From an uncultured Sutterella sp. (GTDB taxonomy: Bacteria > Pseudomonadota > Gammaproteobacteria > Burkholderiales > Burkholderiaceae_F), in NCBI GenBank assembly GCA_905212345.1, contig CAJMEC010000013.1:1-44182 (forward strand): a DNA stretch of 44,182 bases, given 5' to 3'. Position numbers and translations under genes: made by a program. Of this stretch, positions 6,617 to 15,287 are shown one piece after another. Each line of letters starts with the position of its first letter. Position 1 is the first letter of the stretch. Below the pieces are notes generated by a model. That model worked only from the letters and a program-made list of their open reading frames with translations. It had not been told where the DNA came from and ran no database searches.

Positions 6617-8119
6617 ATGGACATCAATGCGTTGTTAATGGACACTACGGACAACATCGTCGTTTGTGTTAAAGACGTTGCCTTGGGTTCAAAAGTTATT
6701 TATTCGCAAAACGGTCAACTCTGTACTCTTAGCGCTAAAGACAATATTCCTGCCTGTCACAAGGTCGCCATTAAACCGATTGAAAAAGGAGCGGATGTTT
6801 TAAAGTATGGCGAACGCATCGGTCGCAGCACCTGCGCAATTGAAGTCGGTCAATTGGTTGATCACAATAATATTTACAGTGTTCCGCGTGATTACGAGAG
6901 CGAACTCATTGAAGAAACTGACGAAGACGTTCCTCAGTTTGTGCCAACCAAAAACGGAGTTAAATTCTGGGGTTATCGCCGCGCGGAAGGCCGCCCCGGC
7001 ATCCGCAACCACGTTCTTATTCTGCCGGGTTGCGCGTGCGGCAGCGAAACCGCTCGCATTGTCGCTAGCCAAGTGCGCGGCGCTGTCAACATCATTTTCA
7101 ACACAGGATGCTCGGACGTGGCAGCCAACACAGCCATGTCTCAGAAAATTCTCACAGGATTTGCCTGCAATCCGAATGTCTATGGTGTCGTCATTATCGG
7201 TCTTGGCTGCGAGACAGTCGGACACAAAGAATTGCGCGAAAAGATCTGTTCCATGACCTCCAAACCGGTTGTCTCTTTTGGCATTCAGGAAGAAGGCGGC
7301 ACACTCAAGACGATTGAAAAAGCGGTACGAGCCGCGCGCGAAATGGCCGCCCAAGCCGGCATGCAACAAAAAGAACTTTTTGATTTAAGCGAACTCTTTT
7401 TAGGTATCGAATGCGGAGGATCGGATGCAACTTCCGGCATCGGTAGCAATCCGGCAGTGGGCGAATTAAGCGACCTTTTGGTTGATCATGGAGCCAGCAC
7501 GCTTTTGAGCGAATCCATTGAATGGATTGGTGGAGAACATGTGCTTGCCCGCCGCGCCGCGACCAGCAAATTGCATAACGAAGTCATCAAAATCTGCCGC
7601 GATTACGAAGATCATCTCAAAGCTGTCGGCCAAGACTGCCGAGCCGGCCAACCCACTCCGGGCAATAAAGCCGGAGGCCTTTCGACCTTAGATGAAAAGA
7701 GCTTAGGCTGCATCCGTAAAGGCGGCACGCGTCCCATTGTTGAAGTGCTTCAGCAAGCTGAACGCCCCACCCGTCAGGGCGCCATTGTCATGGATACCGC
7801 GGGCTACGACATTTCATCGGTCACCTCAATGGTCGCCGCCGGCTGTCAGGTTGTTATTTTCACCACCGGTCGAGGCACGCCCACAGGCAACGCTATTGCC
7901 CCGGTCATGAAAGTTACCGCCAATGAGCGAACTTATCGGTGCATGGAAGACAACATGGACTATGACCTCTCACCCATCGTGCGTTGCGAAAAAAGCTATC
8001 AAACAATGGGAGCGGAACTCTTTGATGAGATTGTCGCTATTGCCAACGGCAAACTCACGAAGGCTGAAGCATACGGTTTTTCCGATATCGCCGTTGATCA
8101 CGTTTGCCGCTTCGTATAA
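6617..8119 (+). CDS. UxaA/GarD/SuyB-family lyase (altronate dehydratase-like), substrate unresolved
   Basis: A 500-aa enzyme with an N-terminal SAF domain (about 1-90) joined to the large catalytic UxaA-type domain. Family motifs are YRRAEGRPGIRNHV near 119-132, CGGSDATSGIGSNPAVG near 275-291, PGNKAGGLSTLDEKSLG near 350, and FTTGRGTPTGN near 433. Relatives dehydrate altronate or galactarate, or remove sulfite from sulfolactate (SuyAB, where the two halves are separate proteins). The EWIG-EH wording after the CGGSD motif feels nearer to SuyB than to UxaA, so I leave the substrate open. GGAGGTCGC precedes the ATG. No hexuronate, sugar-acid or sulfonate genes lie nearby, and it is transcribed alone between two terminators. 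Confidence 0.8.
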   Translation: MDINALLMDTTDNIVVCVKDVALGSKVIYSQNGQLCTLSAKDNIPACHKVAIKPIEKGADVLKYGERIGRSTCAIEVGQLVDHNNIYSVPRDYESELIEETDEDVPQFVPTKNGVKFWGYRRAEGRPGIRNHVLILPGCACGSETARIVASQVRGAVNIIFNTGCSDVAANTAMSQKILTGFACNPNVYGVVIIGLGCETVGHKELREKICSMTSKPVVSFGIQEEGGTLKTIEKAVRAAREMAAQAGMQQKELFDLSELFLGIECGGSDATSGIGSNPAVGELSDLLVDHGASTLLSESIEWIGGEHVLARRAATSKLHNEVIKICRDYEDHLKAVGQDCRAGQPTPGNKAGGLSTLDEKSLGCIRKGGTRPIVEVLQQAERPTRQGAIVMDTAGYDISSVTSMVAAGCQVVIFTTGRGTPTGNAIAPVMKVTANERTYRCMEDNMDYDLSPIVRCEKSYQTMGAELFDEIVAIANGKLTKAEAYGFSDIAVDHVCRFV

Positions 8120-8145
8120 AACGTTTAAAAACTAATTTGATACTA

Positions 8146-8190
8146 AAAAACTCCCGCAATAAATCTATTGATTTTGAGCGGGTGTTTTTA
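8146..8190 (+). terminator. Terminator after the UxaA-family gene
   Basis: The stem AAAACTCCCGC pairs with GCGGGTGTTTT (one G-T pair) and is followed by TATTTT. The left-arm A run makes it a candidate bidirectional terminator shared with lolA, which converges from the right. Confidence 0.7.
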
Positions 8191-8248
8191 TTTTAGATGC
8201 GGCTCTGATGACTGCTGAAACCTAAAAGTTAAATAATACGAACGTGCA

Positions 8249-8884
8249 CTAAAATGAGCTACTGTCTTTAAGCACTTCAACGCCTTTAGGAATCTTGAAA
8301 ACAAAGTCTGAAGCCTGCAATTTGACGTTGGTTTTGAAATTTTCAAAAGACAAGCGAGTTTCCTGCCCAAAATTATCTTTAAGCGTCATCTCCTGCGGCA
8401 AACCGTTTTTAAAGCCAATTCGCACTTCAGAAAAAGCATTGCTGTCGTCTTTCGGCGTGGCTTTTAGCCAATCCAATCCGTCTTTTGAAGCTAAATTTTC
8501 GACATTGAAATCTTTACGGAAATCCTGGGCTCCAAATAAAAGCGAGGCAGGAGACGCAGGGATCGCTCCTGATAATTGTTTTTGCGTAACTTGCTCAAGT
8601 TCCGTGTCATAGAGCCAAAGCGTTTTCCCATCGGTCACAATGAGCTCTTCAAAAGGCGCGTTATAGTGCCACTTAAATTTGCCGGGGCGAAGAAAAGCAA
8701 AATCGCCGGTACCGGCCGCCTCTTTATTTTCACCTTCACGAGTAAAAACCTTTTGCTCAAAGGAGCCTTGCGCACTCGTCACATTTTTTAGAAAACGACT
8801 CAAATCATCGGTCGCGGCTGCAAAAGAAGCCAGGCTGAAACAGCCAAGCGCTGTTAAAACTGCCGCATTCACAAAGCTCTTCAT
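8249..8884 (-). CDS. lolA: Outer-membrane lipoprotein carrier protein LolA
   Basis: LolA carries lipoproteins across the periplasm from the LolCDE exporter to LolB. The 211-aa product has a typical Sec signal peptide, with a Lys in the n-region and a hydrophobic stretch to about residue 21 ending in ASFA-A. The mature part matches LolA: QGSFEQKVF near 38, the GKFKWHY segment near 68, and SLLFG near 114. A GTG lies one codon upstream, but GGGGA is spaced 6 nt from the ATG at 8884, so I use the ATG. That start shares its A with the ftsK stop codon, showing translational coupling. The ftsK-lolA order is common in proteobacteria. Confidence 0.93.
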   Translation of the reverse strand: MKSFVNAAVLTALGCFSLASFAAATDDLSRFLKNVTSAQGSFEQKVFTREGENKEAAGTGDFAFLRPGKFKWHYNAPFEELIVTDGKTLWLYDTELEQVTQKQLSGAIPASPASLLFGAQDFRKDFNVENLASKDGLDWLKATPKDDSNAFSEVRIGFKNGLPQEMTLKDNFGQETRLSFENFKTNVKLQASDFVFKIPKGVEVLKDSSSF

Positions 8885-11331
8885 CACAAGTCCCCATTAT
8901 TTCTGGCGTTAATGGTTCGGCGACCGCTGGAATCGGCCGGACTGACAATCCCCTCGGCTTCCATGTCTTCGACTATGTTGGCCGCTCTTGGATAACCCAC
9001 TCCAAGCCGTCTTTGCAAATAGGTAACCGAACACTTGTTGCTTTCGACCACAATTTGAACGGCTTTATCAAATAGCGGATCTTTTCTGCCGCCGTTTGTG
9101 CCGCGCGGCTCATCGGAATCTGCCGCTTCCTCTTCTTCGGACACGAGAACATCGTCAACATAGTTGGGTTTAGCCATCTGACGCAGGGCTTGTGCAACGC
9201 GTTCCAATTCTTCATCCGTAACAAAAGCCCCCTGGATACGTTCAAGCACTTGAAGGCTTGGCATCTTAAAGAGAAAGTCCCCGTTACCCAAAAGATTTTC
9301 AGCTCCGGTCTGATCCAAAATGATGCGGCTATCGGAACCGGTGGCCACCTGAAACGCCGCGCGAGAAGGAATATTGGTGCGCAAAAGCCCGGAGATGACA
9401 TCAGCACTGGGGCGCTGCGTGGCCAAAATCAAATGAATGCCGGCCGCGCGAGCCTTTTGAGCCAGACGAATAAGCGACTCTTCCACCCCCTTTTTATCAA
9501 TCATCAAAAGGTCCGCCAATTCATCGACCACGACGACGATATAAGGCAGTTCTTCAAGTTCAACTTCCTCGCCGGCATTTTTCGCCAGAGGATTCATGAG
9601 GGGCGTGCCCGCTTCACGCGCTTCTTTAACCTTGGCGTTGTAGCTTTCAAGGTTTCTCACCTTAATGCTATGAGCCAATTTATAGCGGCGCTCCATCTCC
9701 TTAACACACCACTGCAAGCCGTGCTTTGCCTCATTCATTTGGTCGACAACCGGACAGAGAAGATGCGGGATGTCTTCGTAGTAGGCAAATTCCACCTTCT
9801 TCGGGTCAATCAAAATCAGACGCAACTTTGAAGGCTCGAACTTGTAAAGAAGGGACAAAATCATGCTGTTGACACCAACCGATTTGCCTGAACCCGTGGT
9901 ACCGGCTACGAGCAAGTGAGGCATCTTGGCTAAGTCAACAACAAACGGCTCACCAGTAATGCGTTTGCCCAAACACAAGGGCAAAAGCGCCTTGGATTTT
10001 GCAAAGTCCTGAGAGCCTAAAAGCTCCGAAATTCTCACGAGCTGACGACGCGGATTAGGCACTTCAATACCCATGTAGGGCGTATTGGGCACGGTGTCAA
10101 GCACACGGACAGACTGAACGGACAAAACACGAGCCAAATCAGACTCAAGACTTTTAACGCTTGAGCTTTTCACCCCTTCGGCCAATTCAATTTCGTAACG
10201 GGTAACAACGGGACCCGGGTTGGCGGCTTTCACCTTCACTGTCACGCCGTAGCTGGCCAGCTTACTTTCAATCAACCCGCTCATAACAGCCAGTGAAGCC
10301 TTATCAATAGATGGCTCGGTATTACCCGCCGGATCAAATAAACGGAGCGACGGACGGATCGGTTGAGAAGCGTCTTCAAACAAAGTGTCTTGCTGAGCTT
10401 CAAGCGCCACTTCCGACTTTTTCACTTTTGCCTGAGGATTAATCACCGGGCGGCTAACGGCAGGAAGCACGGGTTCCGGTTGCACATCAATGACATCATC
10501 CGAATTTCTCAACGCAGGGATGTCTTGCTTAAACTGTTGAGCCAATTCTTCCTGAGCGGTTTTTCTCTGCTCCTGATCGACCTTAGCCTCATGCCGATCG
10601 GTAAAGAAATGCCAAAAGCGATCCAAGCGCGTGCCGATTCTCTCGGTCACATCCAACCATGAAAAGTCGAAAAAGATGGCCGCGCCGCTCATGGCAAGCA
10701 CCACCATCAAAAGCGTCAAGCCCAAAGCGCCGACCACCGGAACGCAAGCGGTCATAACGGATTGACCCAAAACACCGCCCGCCTGTCCCGGCAAGGGATC
10801 TGCCAAGTAATACAATCTGAGCGCTTCAAGAGACGTGCTCGCGCACAACAGAATCAACAAACCGAAAAGGTGCCAAATTCTGCCAAAAGAGAGCTTTCTG
10901 TAATGGGGACTCAGGCAGCGCCAGGCGCTCATCAACGCAACCGGAAAGAGCCAATAAGCCGACCACCCTAACGCAAACAAAGCAATGTCGGATACCCAAG
11001 CCCCCAGTAGACCGATCCAATTTTTAGGCGCGACATTGGGAGCCGCGTGTGTAAAAGACGGATCTGCCTGGTTATAGGAGATCAGCATCAAAAGGTATAG
11101 AACGGAGAAAACGAGCAGGCAAACGCCTGCCACCGATCCGAGCCTGACTTTTCTGCGTTTATCCTCAACGGGAATAGGATCGTTAACAACGGCGCTCACC
11201 GTGACAGGAGCGGTTGCGGCCTTCGTACGTGAAGATTTTCGGGCTGACGGTTGCAATATGTTTTTCTTAGCTTTTTCTTTTATGAGAGCCGGTTTTTTCA
11301 TCAATCTATCTTCTGAAATCAACCTCATCAT
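8884..11331 (-). CDS. ftsK: DNA translocase FtsK
   Basis: FtsK sits at the division septum and pumps DNA toward the dif site, where it activates XerCD recombination. This is an 815-aa form. It has four hydrophobic segments in the first 220 residues (about 67-88, 108-135, 152-170, 195-222), a short charged linker (about 245-340), and the RecA-like motor with Walker A AGTTGSGKS (476-484) and a Walker B region around IVVVVDELADLL. The C-terminal winged-helix gamma domain contains VTYLQRRLGVGYPRAA. In-frame ATGs at 11331, 11328 and 11301 all lack a strong ribosome site, so the first few residues are uncertain. It diverges from trxB across about 115 bp. Confidence 0.95.
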   Translation of the reverse strand: MMRLISEDRLMKKPALIKEKAKKNILQPSARKSSRTKAATAPVTVSAVVNDPIPVEDKRRKVRLGSVAGVCLLVFSVLYLLMLISYNQADPSFTHAAPNVAPKNWIGLLGAWVSDIALFALGWSAYWLFPVALMSAWRCLSPHYRKLSFGRIWHLFGLLILLCASTSLEALRLYYLADPLPGQAGGVLGQSVMTACVPVVGALGLTLLMVVLAMSGAAIFFDFSWLDVTERIGTRLDRFWHFFTDRHEAKVDQEQRKTAQEELAQQFKQDIPALRNSDDVIDVQPEPVLPAVSRPVINPQAKVKKSEVALEAQQDTLFEDASQPIRPSLRLFDPAGNTEPSIDKASLAVMSGLIESKLASYGVTVKVKAANPGPVVTRYEIELAEGVKSSSVKSLESDLARVLSVQSVRVLDTVPNTPYMGIEVPNPRRQLVRISELLGSQDFAKSKALLPLCLGKRITGEPFVVDLAKMPHLLVAGTTGSGKSVGVNSMILSLLYKFEPSKLRLILIDPKKVEFAYYEDIPHLLCPVVDQMNEAKHGLQWCVKEMERRYKLAHSIKVRNLESYNAKVKEAREAGTPLMNPLAKNAGEEVELEELPYIVVVVDELADLLMIDKKGVEESLIRLAQKARAAGIHLILATQRPSADVISGLLRTNIPSRAAFQVATGSDSRIILDQTGAENLLGNGDFLFKMPSLQVLERIQGAFVTDEELERVAQALRQMAKPNYVDDVLVSEEEEAADSDEPRGTNGGRKDPLFDKAVQIVVESNKCSVTYLQRRLGVGYPRAANIVEDMEAEGIVSPADSSGRRTINARNNGDL

Positions 11332-11447
11332 TTTACGGGGTTTATCACTATTTTGAACGCTTCTTGACCATTGTTTTCAATTTTTCTGTGCTTTTCGCAA
11401 TGGCACTCGGATACAATGAACTGATCTACTGAGAAAAGAGGTTAAAA

Positions 11448-12407
11448 ATGTCAGAAAACATTCAACATGAAAAGCTTATTATCATCGGATCCGGTCCCGC
11501 AGGTTACACAGCCGCCATTTACGCTGCCCGCGCCAATTTAAATCCTCTCTTAATTACCGGCATGGAGCAGGGCGGACAACTGATGACAACCTCTGAAATA
11601 GAAAACTGGCCGGCAGATGTCAACGGCGCTCAAGGCCCCGATCTCATGCAACGCTTCATGGATCATGCGGAACGTTTCGGCACGCGAATTGAATTTGATG
11701 TCATCACAGCCGCGCACTTAAAAGAAAAGCCGATTCGCTTGGAAGCCGATTCCGGCAAGACTTTTACGTGTGACGCGCTCATCATCGCCACCGGCGCAAG
11801 TGCCAAATACCTTGGTTTGGAATCAGAAACCCGCTACAAGGGACGTGGCGTTTCGGCTTGCGCCACTTGCGACGGCTTTTTCTATCGTAAGAAACCCGTT
11901 GCGGTGGTGGGCGGAGGCAATGCCGCTCTTGAAGAAGCGCTTTATCTGTCCAATATCGCAAGCATCGTGCACCTCATCCACCGCCGCGACACTTTCAAAG
12001 CCGAGCCGATTATGGTCACCAAACTGATGCATGCCGTCAAGGAAGGCAAGATCGTGCTACATCTGTTTGCCGAAGTCAAAGAAGTGCTCGGTGACGATCA
12101 GGGCGTTACCGGCGTTCTGTTAAAGAGCACCGACGGAAAACCCGATGAAAGCATCTCTGTAGATGGCCTTTTTGTCGCCATCGGCCACTCCCCCAACACG
12201 AAGATTTTCGCCGATGAGTTGACTCTTGAGGGCGGCTACATTGTTACCCAAGGAACCGGTCATCACGCCGCTACGGCCACCAACATCGAAGGCGTATTTG
12301 CCGCAGGTGACTGCCAAGACCCTGTTTACCGTCAAGCTGTAACCAGTGCCGCCACCGGCTGCATGGCCGCCTTGGACGCCCAACGCTACTTGGAAAGCCT
12401 GGAGTAA
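11448..12407 (+). CDS. trxB: Thioredoxin reductase
   Basis: A 319-aa FAD/NADPH enzyme that reduces thioredoxin. The FAD-binding GSGPAGY lies at 14-20, the redox-active CATC at 138-141, the NADPH-binding GGGNAALEEA follows, and the second FAD motif GVFAAGDCQD is near the C-terminus. Length and motif order match low-molecular-weight bacterial TrxB. The start is supported by AAAGAGG about 5 nt upstream, and a TACAAT -10 box lies at 11412-11417. The downstream smr gene begins 5 nt after the stop codon, with its ribosome site GGAG inside the trxB end, so the two are probably co-transcribed. Confidence 0.95.
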   Translation: MSENIQHEKLIIIGSGPAGYTAAIYAARANLNPLLITGMEQGGQLMTTSEIENWPADVNGAQGPDLMQRFMDHAERFGTRIEFDVITAAHLKEKPIRLEADSGKTFTCDALIIATGASAKYLGLESETRYKGRGVSACATCDGFFYRKKPVAVVGGGNAALEEALYLSNIASIVHLIHRRDTFKAEPIMVTKLMHAVKEGKIVLHLFAEVKEVLGDDQGVTGVLLKSTDGKPDESISVDGLFVAIGHSPNTKIFADELTLEGGYIVTQGTGHHAATATNIEGVFAAGDCQDPVYRQAVTSAATGCMAALDAQRYLESLE

Positions 12408-12412
12408 AAGCC

Positions 12413-13117
12413 ATGCGGGCAAAAGGTTTTGAAGCTTTAAAAGGCATTAAAACAAAACTTTCGGAAGAGTCGATCATCCGGGAAAAGGAAGCCGCCGCCC
12501 GACTTCAAAGACGCGAAAAAGAAGACGATGATCGCGCCCTTTTTGCCGCAGAGATGAAGCGCATCGGGGTTACACCAACCGAAAGGGATGTTTCTGAAAT
12601 CGATCTTTTTGAAAAAGAAATGCAACGCCTGGGTGTCACTAAGCTGGAAAACAAAAATGTGCGGGCGATGTCGACAAAAAAGCCTCCTCGGCCCAAAGTT
12701 GAGCAAACCCCTTTGAAATTGCGTGCCGAAGTGGGTCTCTCGGACAGCTACGATGGGGCCAGCGCTGACGATTGGGGTGATCGTGAGTACATCGCTGTGG
12801 GTTGCGGTATCGACCTTGCGCAAAAATTATCCCGGGGACTTTGGCCTGTCGGAGCGCACCTTGATTTACATGGCTACCGTACCGAAGAAGCCAGACGTGC
12901 CCTTGTGGACTTTATCCTTCAGGCTCGCGAAGCTCATATCCGCTGTGTTCGCATTGTCACGGGAAAAGGCATTAACAGCGGCGAAGAAGGACCGGTTCTC
13001 AAAGGTCTTGTCAGACGGTGGCTGCGACAAATGCGAGAAGTTCAGGCATTTGTTCAAGCTCCGATTGAAGAAGGCGGATCCGGTGCCCTGCGTGTTCTAT
13101 TTGCTAAAAAGTTTTAG
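12413..13117 (+). CDS. Smr (MutS2 C-terminal-type) domain protein
   Basis: A 234-aa protein. The C-terminal half is an Smr domain, with LDLHG at 150-154, a helix rich in Glu and Arg after it, and the TGKG motif at 183-186. Smr domains act as nucleases or nucleic-acid binders; E. coli SmrA and SmrB are stand-alone examples, and SmrB cuts mRNA at collided ribosomes. The N-terminal half is charged and probably helical, and it repeats a small motif (EMKRIGVT at 47-54, EMQRLGVT at 69-76). The ribosome site is GGAG within the end of trxB. The cellular role is not deducible beyond the domain. Confidence 0.85.
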   Translation: MRAKGFEALKGIKTKLSEESIIREKEAAARLQRREKEDDDRALFAAEMKRIGVTPTERDVSEIDLFEKEMQRLGVTKLENKNVRAMSTKKPPRPKVEQTPLKLRAEVGLSDSYDGASADDWGDREYIAVGCGIDLAQKLSRGLWPVGAHLDLHGYRTEEARRALVDFILQAREAHIRCVRIVTGKGINSGEEGPVLKGLVRRWLRQMREVQAFVQAPIEEGGSGALRVLFAKKF

Positions 13118-13126
13118 GAGTTCGCC

Positions 13127-13771
13127 ATGGATATTCTCGAATTAATGCGCACTCGCTACACCACGAAGCACTACGATCCCAGTCGCCGGGTAAACGACCA
13201 GGACATGGATACGCTTCTGGAAGTGCTCAGACTGTCTCCCTCCTCGACAAATATTCAGCCGTGGAAGTTCTACGTCATCGATACGCCTGAGATGAAAGAA
13301 AAAATCATGCCGGCTGTTAAGGACTTTAACTTTGAACGCATGCAGGCTCCGCAACTGATCATCTTCACGGTTCCGACTTGCTTTAGCGAAGAATTTTTCG
13401 AGGAGCTTTACCGCCAAGAAGAAGCGGATGGCCGTTATACCGGGTGGAAAAGTCCTGAACGGCCGGATGTGATCCGTCTGACTTACTCGCACAAATTTGA
13501 TAATGATCCGGAAGGACTCTTTCGGTATGCGAGCAATCAGGCCTTTATCGCCTTAGGATGCGTGACTGTGGCGGCTGCGGCAATTGGCGTTGACTCGACC
13601 ATATTGGGCGGGCTTGACTTTGATAAGCTCGATGAGATTCTTGGCTTTAAAGCTAAAAATGAACGCTCGGTTGTAGGCATCGCCTTGGGTTATCGGGCAG
13701 ACAACGACTCTAATGCCAGTCGGCCCAAATCTCGCCTTCCGAGAAAACGTGTGATCGAATTTTTGCGCTAG
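13127..13771 (+). CDS. NfsB-type nitroreductase family flavoprotein
   Basis: A 214-aa FMN-dependent NAD(P)H oxidoreductase. The N-terminal RYTTKHYDPSRRV supplies the Arg and Lys/His contacts to FMN, SPSSTNIQPWKF (36-47) is the family signature, and the C-terminal GIALGYR segment binds the cofactor. The length is typical of oxygen-insensitive nitroreductases such as NfsB or dihydropteridine reductase. The physiological substrate is unknown. It starts 9 nt after smr with TAGGAG as the ribosome site and is the last gene of the trxB-smr-nitroreductase run. Link to trxB: both are NADPH flavoenzymes, but that is only suggestive. Confidence 0.88.
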   Translation: MDILELMRTRYTTKHYDPSRRVNDQDMDTLLEVLRLSPSSTNIQPWKFYVIDTPEMKEKIMPAVKDFNFERMQAPQLIIFTVPTCFSEEFFEELYRQEEADGRYTGWKSPERPDVIRLTYSHKFDNDPEGLFRYASNQAFIALGCVTVAAAAIGVDSTILGGLDFDKLDEILGFKAKNERSVVGIALGYRADNDSNASRPKSRLPRKRVIEFLR

Positions 13772-13778
13772 ATAATTC

Positions 13779-13813
13779 ATAGAGTCGGGTGACTGGACAT
13801 CCGACTCTATTTT
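13779..13813 (+). terminator. Terminator after the nitroreductase gene
   Basis: The stem ATAGAGTCGG/CCGACTCTAT closes a 12-nt loop and is followed by TTTT-like sequence. It marks the end of the trxB operon. Confidence 0.7.
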
Positions 13814-14026
13814 GAGACATCAAAATGGAAACGAACTTTTCAGTTTTCGTTCATCTCCTAGATTGTTGGGTTTGCATTCCACCCAATCGATGTTGAGCTA
13901 CGTTGCCTTTAATAAAGGAAAAGCGCACTAACCGTAGCATTGGGTTTTGCATTTTCAAACGCTTAAATCACCTTCTGACTCCATAGGCAACGCTGCGCAA
14001 TCTCTGCCTGAGTTAGAGTATCCAAT
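13814..14026. other. Intergenic stretch with no recognised gene
   Basis: About 210 bp between the nitroreductase terminator and the convergent carbonic anhydrase stop. It has scattered short inverted repeats (for example AACGAA/TTCGTT and GTTGCC/GGCAAC) and two similar 13-14-mers about 74 bp apart, but no open frame, tRNA or clear terminator for the minus strand. Confidence 0.5.
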
Positions 14027-14659
14027 CTACTTGGCAATAGGCTCAAAATTTTCCGAGTCACCATTCCACACGCTTAATAAGCCTTTGTGCATATCGTAAT
14101 AAAGAGCGTGCAAGGTTAACGTTCCCGCTTGAACAGCTTCCTCCACCCAGTGGTACGAGAGCAAATTTTCTATTGATAACAAAACCGTGGCTTCTTCACA
14201 CAGGCGCGCCTTTTCTGCCTTAGACTCATCCGGATTTTCTTCATCGATTTTATGAACAGCAGGACACGCCAAAGAGACCCAACGATTGATATATCGCTCA
14301 TCTTTTAAGGTTTGCGGATTAAAAAGTCCGGCAATGCCTCCACAATTTGAGTGGCCCATAACAACGATATTTTCAACGTTGAGGTGTTTGACGCCGTACT
14401 CCACCGCGGCCATGACCGCGTCATACTCACCGGCTTTTTCCGGAGGCGGCACAATCGCCGCCACGCTTCTGACAACAAACAAGTCTCCGGGCTTGCATCC
14501 CAAAACAATGGCCGGATCCGTTCTGGAGTCGCAGCAGGCAATCACCATTGTCTTGGGACTTTGCGAATGAGCCAATGCCTCAAAGAATTCTTTTTCTTTG
14601 AGAAAATAGTTGGCTCGAAAATGGTGAAAGCCTCCTATTAAATCGTGAAAATTTTGCAT
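14027..14659 (-). CDS. Beta-class carbonic anhydrase
   Basis: A 210-aa zinc enzyme interconverting CO2 and bicarbonate in the cytoplasm. Zinc ligands are visible as C42, H103 and C106 (CCDSR at 42-46 and GHSNCGG at 102-108), with the catalytic D44-R46 pair in place. SVAAIVPP near 65-72 is the usual helix after the active-site strand. Length and motif order match plant-type/bacterial beta-carbonic anhydrases. It begins 6 nt after the stop codon of the flavin-binding gene upstream, so the pair likely forms an operon, perhaps by chance of packing since no functional link is known. Confidence 0.93.
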   Translation of the reverse strand: MQNFHDLIGGFHHFRANYFLKEKEFFEALAHSQSPKTMVIACCDSRTDPAIVLGCKPGDLFVVRSVAAIVPPPEKAGEYDAVMAAVEYGVKHLNVENIVVMGHSNCGGIAGLFNPQTLKDERYINRWVSLACPAVHKIDEENPDESKAEKARLCEEATVLLSIENLLSYHWVEEAVQAGTLTLHALYYDMHKGLLSVWNGDSENFEPIAK

Positions 14660-14665
14660 ATCGCA

Positions 14666-15193
14666 CTACTTTCTGAAAGCCATTTCCTGACGGGTCTTGG
14701 CGGACAATTCGTGCACACGGAGAGCCCAGAAAGCCATGCTATCGAGCATCTCTTGAGGATAGGTCCAAGAAAACTCGCCGTTGTCTCCCATATAGTGGTG
14801 CATGATGGCGTCCATCGCCTTGACGCGATCATCTCCCGTTAAACGTTCCATGACACCACGACCCACCACGGAAAAATAGTTCTGACCGGATCGGCACGCG
14901 GGGTTATCTTCAATAATGGTTGCTGCCGGCTCAGCCACGCAGAAACTGACATGCGGATTTTTGTTATAAAGCTCAATCTTGTGGCCTTCCGCCGCTCCAT
15001 GGAAGTAGAAAATCAAGCCATCATTGTTGACTTCGTAGCCGTAGCTTAACGGAACAATGTACGGGAAAGGCTCATCGTGAATAGCCAACGTCACCATCTT
15101 GCAGCGATGCAAGAACGCTTTGATGATGGTGGGATCATCCACCGCCCGATCTTGGCGGCGCATTTCAGTATGAATCGTTGTGGTAATCGACAT
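14666..15193 (-). CDS. Pyridoxamine 5'-phosphate oxidase-like flavin protein (Nim family)
   Basis: A 175-aa split-barrel flavin-binding protein. Family features are EMRRQDRAV near 10-18, FPYIVPLSYGYE (43-54), IFYFHGAAEGHKIELY (61-76) with the conserved His residues, and HVSFCV (81-86). These match the Nim/PPOx-like group that includes nitroimidazole-resistance proteins NimA-F, but most chromosomal members have no proven resistance role. AGGGG lies 8-9 nt before the ATG. The gene is followed closely by carbonic anhydrase. I assign only the family and cofactor type, not the substrate. Confidence 0.82.
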   Translation of the reverse strand: MSITTTIHTEMRRQDRAVDDPTIIKAFLHRCKMVTLAIHDEPFPYIVPLSYGYEVNNDGLIFYFHGAAEGHKIELYNKNPHVSFCVAEPAATIIEDNPACRSGQNYFSVVGRGVMERLTGDDRVKAMDAIMHHYMGDNGEFSWTYPQEMLDSMAFWALRVHELSAKTRQEMAFRK

Positions 15194-15287
15194 TTTTAAG
15201 CCCCTTTTTGCTCTTCTACAGTTTTGTCATTTTAGTCTATTCGAGGAAAGCGACTGACTTAAACGCATGCGCAATCGGCCAATCGTG

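Noticed and set aside
13866..13953. Two similar 13-14-mers (TTGGGTTTGCATT and TTGGGTTTTGCATT) as an attachment or repeat element
   Set aside because: They are short, differ by an insertion, and have no other repeat-like context, so chance is adequate.
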